Positions 59,219 to 64,000 of a stretch of DNA of 64,000 nt are shown here, in pieces. The notes below the pieces were generated by a model. It had not been told where the DNA came from. It made no database searches and worked only from the letters and a program-made list of their open reading frames with translations. The translations under genes were made by a program, and so were the position numbers. The stretch is from Parelaphostrongylus tenuis (taxonomy: Eukaryota > Nematoda > Chromadorea > Rhabditida > Metastrongylidae), in contig JAHQIW010007341.1 in assembly GCA_019055375.1 (NCBI GenBank), forward strand, positions 18,551 to 82,550, in the 5' to 3' direction. Position 1 is the first letter of the stretch, and the number at the start of each line of letters is the position of its first letter.

Positions 59219-59950
59219 TCAGAGACAAAAAAAGAAGACGGCCCCTTCAGCTGGACAAGAATTTTCCACAAGAGTGTTAGTAATCAATCGAAAGCCTAAA
59301 TTGCTGGCTAGTAAGGTAGGTGCTCCCTTTTTGAGAAACCTCTTTGTAACATTAGAGCAGAAAGAACGCATATTACTCGAAGGACAGCATTGTTTCTTTG
59401 AACTACGAGTAACCATTCGTTAGCGAAAATTTTCACGATTCCAACAATGTGCTTTTTTTCTGGAAGCAACGTTTTTGCCGTAGTGTAGCAGGAAAAGTAA
59501 GATATATAGGCATTGTCTGCCGGCTAGTGCGTGGGCAGGGCGTAAGCGGGGTAAGGGGAGGATGCTGGCCGTGTCCATACGGCGATCAATCGATTGTGTT
59601 GGCGCGTTACACATGTGGAGTGCAATTTTTGTTATTTAATTCGAGATTTCTTCTCCGTTTCGAAAGGAACTTCAGGTAAAATGGATGACTCTAGTAGTGA
59701 CAAGATTTCCTCTACACGTTCATATGCTTTTCGGTGCTTCCAGGAAGTTATAGTGGAAGTGCGCGCAAGGTGTGAAACATAATTTTATTTGGATGCTACA
59801 GCTTTATAGTAACTTATTTTCAAGGAAAAAAGCACGTAGCGCAGTATTCAGATATTTAAGCTTACGAATGACTACTAACTCTTATTAAAAGTTTCTTGTC
59901 CAGCGAAAAGGGTCGTTACTTTGCTTTTTACCGAGTAATATAAAAGAGCC
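59219..59950. mobile_element. Long-inverted-repeat element E, copy 5
   Basis: Left arm 59225-59365 (CCACAAGAGTGTTAGTAATC, CTGGCTAGTAAGG); right arm 59780-59945 (GCTTTATAGTAAC, AGCTTACGAATGACTACTAA, TTGTCCAGCG). GC-rich interior block (GGGCAGGGCGTAAGCGGGG). No transposase. Confidence 0.6.
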
Positions 59951-60104
59951 GAACGTTGTTTTTTATTTTTCTTTTTCGATAGCAATTACTGTTCTCCTCC
60001 TAATGAATGCTCTGTTCGTCATCACCATACTCAGCAGTCTGCTTCCATTAACCCAGTTGAGGCGGCGTGAACCTGTCCTAGTACATGATTAATAAAAGCC
60101 TTTC

Positions 60105-60335
60105 TCGCGAGACAGAAGCTTTTTTCCCAGATTTTCAGAAATCCTTTCATTATTATTTGAGCCAACATGTCATGTGGTCTGGTAAGGGCTCTTGTACAGC
60201 CCGAGACACGTGTTTCGTCCTTACAGACTCATCAGCCGGGCAGATGACATGTTTGGCTCAAATAATAATGAAAGGATCTATTGAAATTTGAGCGTGGTCT
60301 TAATAAAGTACTCGAAGGAAAGGTATAATTTTCAG
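60105..60335 (-). mobile_element. Hammerhead element D, compact palindromic copy (D6)
   Basis: CCTTTCATTATTATTTGAGC, CAACATGTCATGTGGTCTG on the left and CAGATGACATGTTTGGCTCA, AATAATAATGAAAGG on the right are reverse complements flanking a single ribozyme. The right side continues into GAGCGTGGTCTTAATAAAGT and GGTATAATTTT, the standard D flank. Confidence 0.7.
60199..60241 (-). ncRNA. Hammerhead ribozyme D6, intact with GUC cleavage site
   Basis: Minus strand: GCCCGG, CTGATGA, GTCT-GTAA-GGAC, GAAA, CACGTGT, C, TCGGGC. Stem I pairs over six bases (one G-U), stem II is capped by GUAA, stem III is ACA/UGU, and the cleavage triplet is the optimal GUC. Together with D5 it is the best candidate for activity in the D family. 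A small hairpin (GGGCT...AGCCC) follows directly, as in the other D copies. Confidence 0.85.
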
Positions 60336-60812
60336 AAATCGTTCGAAAGTTCAAAACTGGGCAGTTTTCAATTCTGTGCTTGGTTTTAGAAAAGCCTTTC
60401 CTTGTTGCGTTGTAGTAGCGCTAAAATTTCATTTCGCACTCGGTTTGTTTTGCTAGTTCGGCTAAGGTCTATGGATGGCTTTTCGCTAGAATTCCAACAA
60501 GAGTCGCTAGTTCAACCCTCGGAGAATTTGAAGCCGAAATTGGTTTTTGAAAGGCCTCTCTAGAGCTCTGTGAGAGCGAAAAGAAGATTACGTTTCACAC
60601 TCGAAGTAGTCATCCCGTAGGTTTGAACGTCATCGCGGGCTTTTAATTACTTCATAGCGGCAATGTGAAACGAATCTAAAAGCTAGTACCTATAGAACGA
60701 TAGAACAGAGTCTCCTCTACAATTCAAATACGAGAATTTAAAATTTTTTGGAACGGAATAGTTTTGAGAATATTCCAAATTCTTTTGATATTGTGGTACT
60801 CACGAATTTCAG

Positions 60813-60988
60813 CGTATGTTCATATGCTTTTTGTGGGTATTTTTTCGAGTGTCGATGGGAAATTATTTCCGTTTTATGAAGACATTTCTGAAAATCAAAT
60901 CAGTTTCACAGTCCCCGTTTCAATTTCGATACAAGAGCCCCTTAAGAAGGTATTGGTATCATCGACATCTAAGTTATGGGATATTTGA
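60813..60988 (+). CDS. Possible coding exon
   Basis: A textbook nematode acceptor, GAATTTCAG, ends at 60812. The frame after it reads YVHMLFVGIFSSVDGKLFPF, YEDISENQISFTVPVSISIQ, EPLKK, where GTATTG could be a donor, or continues to KLWDI and a stop at 60988. Protein-like, family unknown, isolated. Confidence 0.3.
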
Positions 60989-60989
60989 A

Positions 60990-62350
60990 GTCTAAGAATA
61001 ACACAAAAGAAGCCCCGTCCCGAACGGGTTGACACATTCGTGACTATTTGGACCCCTTGTGTTCATAGGTGTGGAATTTACACCTCTCAAATTCGTTTGT
61101 CTAAATCTCTTTGAGCACTTTTTGAGCACTTTTTACAATTCTGAAAGTGACGAATAGAACGAGGATTTTAAGTTAGTTCATCGGTTTAGAACTGATTACT
61201 GATGCCTAAATCACTCCTGAATTTAATGTCCCGGCCAGCCGCCGTGAGATTGGTTTGTCGTCAGCGTCCTAGCACACACCGCTACTCAGCCAGTCGCGCG
61301 TGGCTGGCCAAATCTAAATCATGTCATTGGCGCAAACTCGAAATGAACATCAAAGTCACGATTAATTTGATAATCTAATCAGTATAGACGTGTAGAACTA
61401 GTTCCTTGAGTTTGTTGTTTTATTGTTCGATTTATACTATAGGAAAGGGATCAAAGAGGTCTAAACGGCTAAAAAAATGGTTCCAAAGGGCCAAAATTGA
61501 AGCGATATGTACTGGAATCTGTACACACGAAGGCGAAAATTGTTGACAGTTTTGTTTGGACACTGTAGTTTCGATACGATCGCCAGTATGTTGAGGGGAG
61601 AAATTGAAGCAACAGCTTGCTTTCACTATGATACTGTCCGTTTTTTTCTTCAACTGCTATCGTCAATGTGAATGTGTCGATACTTTGTTTCTGTTTTTGT
61701 CCTGATTCACATTCACTCGGATTGATTAAAAAATTCATCCATTGTCTCGATAAAAACGCTTCTATTGCTTTCCTTGGAAAAAACATCTACGACCTACAGA
61801 TTTCCCGCCCATCGTTCTTTCTGTCCAATCGCGAACTTCGTGTGCACTTCCGTCCATCGAGTTCGTAGACGCTCATTATTCTCTCATTAGCTTCGTGAAC
61901 TGATGTACAAATTGTTCGTATTTCATTGCTAAGATCTGTAGGGAATCATGAAGTCGTCGCCATGAAAACTGCGAAACGCTTTCTCTTGTAGTGGCCGTTT
62001 TCTGCACAAATTAAGTCTCATTCACACTTGTTCTCTTACTTTCCTGATTAGTCAATTAGACTTTCCAACCCTGAATGTGTTCGTGATTTATGACTGAATA
62101 AGCCCATTCAATGCAAGTTGGGAGGGCCTATAACTGTAAACATCAAGTTCGTAAGAACTATTTGCCATTAAATAACTCACGAATTAAGGAGTGTTCACTT
62201 TACTTATACTTCATAATTCTAACTTTTCAGGGAGAATACGTTTAATATCACTTATTTGAGTTGTTTACGCGATCTCCAATCACAATTTGCTGGAGCATCC
62301 TAGAACTTCTTATAGGCTTTTGTTTCCTCGTGTTCATCATCCTTAAAGGT
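60990..62350. other. No gene; short repeat at 61185-61370
   Basis: 61185-61370 shares GACTGATTACTGAT-type sequence with 55.2 kb and has a GGCCAGCC...GGCTGGCC inverted repeat (61228-61308). Nothing else recognised. Confidence 0.35.
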
Positions 62351-62721
62351 CTTCGAATATTTCACAAGTTTTTTCGGCTGTTGATGGAGGTTTTCGCCTT
62401 CTTCAAGAACGTTGTAGAATGCTGATCGAGCCTTGCAATACCGGACATAGTCGGACCTGGGGCGTTTTGTTGACTAACTGACCACTGCGCTTCCAAGCCT
62501 CATTCTCCTCCTCCTCTCCACCAATATGTATGATCTGCGTAGAAAATGCTGACAAACGCGATTTTCCAAAAAAAAAAAAAACTTGTTCGGCCACACACGA
62601 GTCGTTTATTGCGATGGCACTTAATTTGTCGGCATGTTCTGTTCTTGTGGGAATGTTTTGGTACATGAACTTTCCACACTGTAAAGGTGTCTTGTAAAAA
62701 ATATTCATGGATTTTGTCCTA

Positions 62722-62975
62722 AGGTGTCTAAGGAACGAGTGGCTGTGGTGTTGGTCACGGCGCGCGGAGCCGAGCTCCACCCCCCACTTATCTCCGGCAA
62801 TCAACAACAACGTCCTAAGGAACGCCACAGCAAGGCTATCCTCGAGATTGAAAGGAGACTCGCTGAATCACTATTCTACGCCATTCAAGAATATGTCGAA
62901 GAACGAATTGAATGCTAGAAATACTGGGATGCGTAATGAAAAAAACACTGCGATGATGGAGCAAATAAAGTGTAA
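62722..62975 (+). repeat. tRNA-derived SINE, family A, copy 4
   Basis: GGAACGAGTGGCTGTGGTGT (A box), GGAGCCGAGCTCCACC (B box), CCGGCAATCAACAACAACG, CTCGAGATTGAAAGGAGAC, GAACGAATTGAATGCTAGAA, A-rich end. A partial opposite-strand copy may lie at 62360-62500. Confidence 0.65.
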
Positions 62976-62979
62976 AAAT

Positions 62980-64000
62980 AGAAAAAAAATTGTCATTGCT
63001 GTTCATGTTGACCTTTTATCCAAATCTTCGTACATTTTCCACAAATCTAGGATTTTCGGAAAAATCTTTGGAAAGGGAAAGAGAAAAAGAGAGTGAGAGA
63101 CACAGAGACCGAGGGAAGGAACATGAACACCAGGACATGATTTTTAATTGAGAATCTGTTCACGTGCCTGATAATGTGTGATCTTCTGCTTACCCTCTTA
63201 CCCCGTTTTATTTGTCGCTCATATACTCTTATATGCGTTCCGAATACAATAGATAATACAAAGAATTGAGATTGCGCCAGAAAACTCGGAAATTTTGTCA
63301 TTGCTGTTCTGACGGCCAAAGGCGGTTTTGCATCAATCTTTGTATTTGATAATTTGCTTTGATTTCTGAATGTTGCACAAATTCTACCTTTACAAAAACA
63401 AACTTGACATCTTTATGGCAAGGCGCATTCCTCCAGGGAATGCTCATAGGGCAACGTATATTTTCGTGGACACTCTAACGGCCCCTATAGAGATCATGGC
63501 CGCCTCAATATCTGGAAATATCTAAAACTGCGCCTCATTTTCGTCATATGGAGAGTTTTTCTCTATGTTCTGAGAGAATTTCTGCGTTTCTCTTATACTA
63601 ACACAGGCTCCTATCCTGCTCAATACACTCTCAATGTCTTTGGTGTAATCACAACTCTTGTGTGTGGAACAGAAAAAGCACCATCGTTCGATATTCAGTC
63701 GTATGTCCCACATTCAATGAAATTATGTAACTTGTGCTAGGAATGTAACATGATTACTTTGAGGTTTGACCTCTCTCATTCCAAACATTACCTAAAAGTC
63801 ATTAGAGCGATGGAAAATCATAAAACAACGAGTTGCTGGTCAAAAATGAGCCCGCACATCACATTCGATGTCGTTATAACGCAAGCAGAGGCATTTCTAG
63901 GTCTCCTAACTGGCCACACACCTCTAATACCGCAGACTCTTTTCAACAGCATTAGTCATTCGCCTAGAAAGATATTGAGTGAGAGAAATTGTTAAGGACC
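62980..64000. other. No gene recognised
   Basis: An 81-codon frame at 63750-63995 has no recognised motif. Nothing else to the window end. Confidence 0.35.

Noticed and set aside
63750..63995. An 81-codon ATG frame at the window end
   Set aside because: No motif, no splice signal and length within chance expectation.

Overview
This is a eukaryotic, AT-rich, gene-poor and repeat-dense window, and I infer a parasitic strongylid (hookworm-type) nematode. The reasons are a nine-exon perilipin gene whose start codon directly follows a TTTCCAG acceptor (the usual site of spliced-leader trans-splicing), several introns of 65-93 bases, and a repeat content of mariner, RTE-type LINE, Penelope-like and tRNA-derived SINE remnants. 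The species call is inference only.

The one gene I can assign with confidence is a perilipin (plin-1-like), positions 4082-8545 on the + strand, about 410 residues, with all splice junctions in phase and an AATAAA signal downstream. Everything else that may be coding is weaker: a possible small secreted protein (13240-13524), an unusually long unassigned reading frame of 234 codons (40960-41664) that lies over competing minus-strand reading frames (41163-42620), a probable terminal exon on the minus strand (53917-54153), a Cys-containing minus-strand frame (47729-48073) and a possible exon at 60813-60988.

Layout: 0.9-1.6 kb, a mariner-derived element with an 83-bp tandem repeat; 4.1-8.6 kb, perilipin; 8.8-16.7 kb, SINEs plus RTE and mariner debris; 17.6-18.4 kb, first of five long-inverted-repeat elements (others at 25.4, 27.6, 46.8 and 59.2 kb); 21.0-22.3 kb, a Penelope-like element with reverse transcriptase and GIY-YIG endonuclease remnants; 24.1-24.7 kb, a decayed hammerhead repeat; 33.9-34.4, 37.7-38.1, 50.9-51.4 and 60.1-60.3 kb, hammerhead ribozyme elements; 57.0-57.3 kb, a second hammerhead type; 45.2-46.4 kb, a decayed RTE LINE; 48.6-48.9 kb, a near-perfect long hairpin.

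The most interesting system is a family of short non-coding repeats carrying type I hammerhead ribozymes. The larger family has a monomer of about 310 bp: direct-repeat flanks recur about 310 bp apart in two copies, and in two other places the ribozymes sit as inverted pairs in opposite strands. At least three ribozymes (51282-51325 +, 57075-57122 -, 60199-60241 -) keep the full conserved core and complementary stems. This resembles metazoan retrozymes, non-autonomous repeats thought to be mobilised by Penelope-like elements, and a Penelope-like remnant lies in the same window. No computation was run; all alignments were done by eye.
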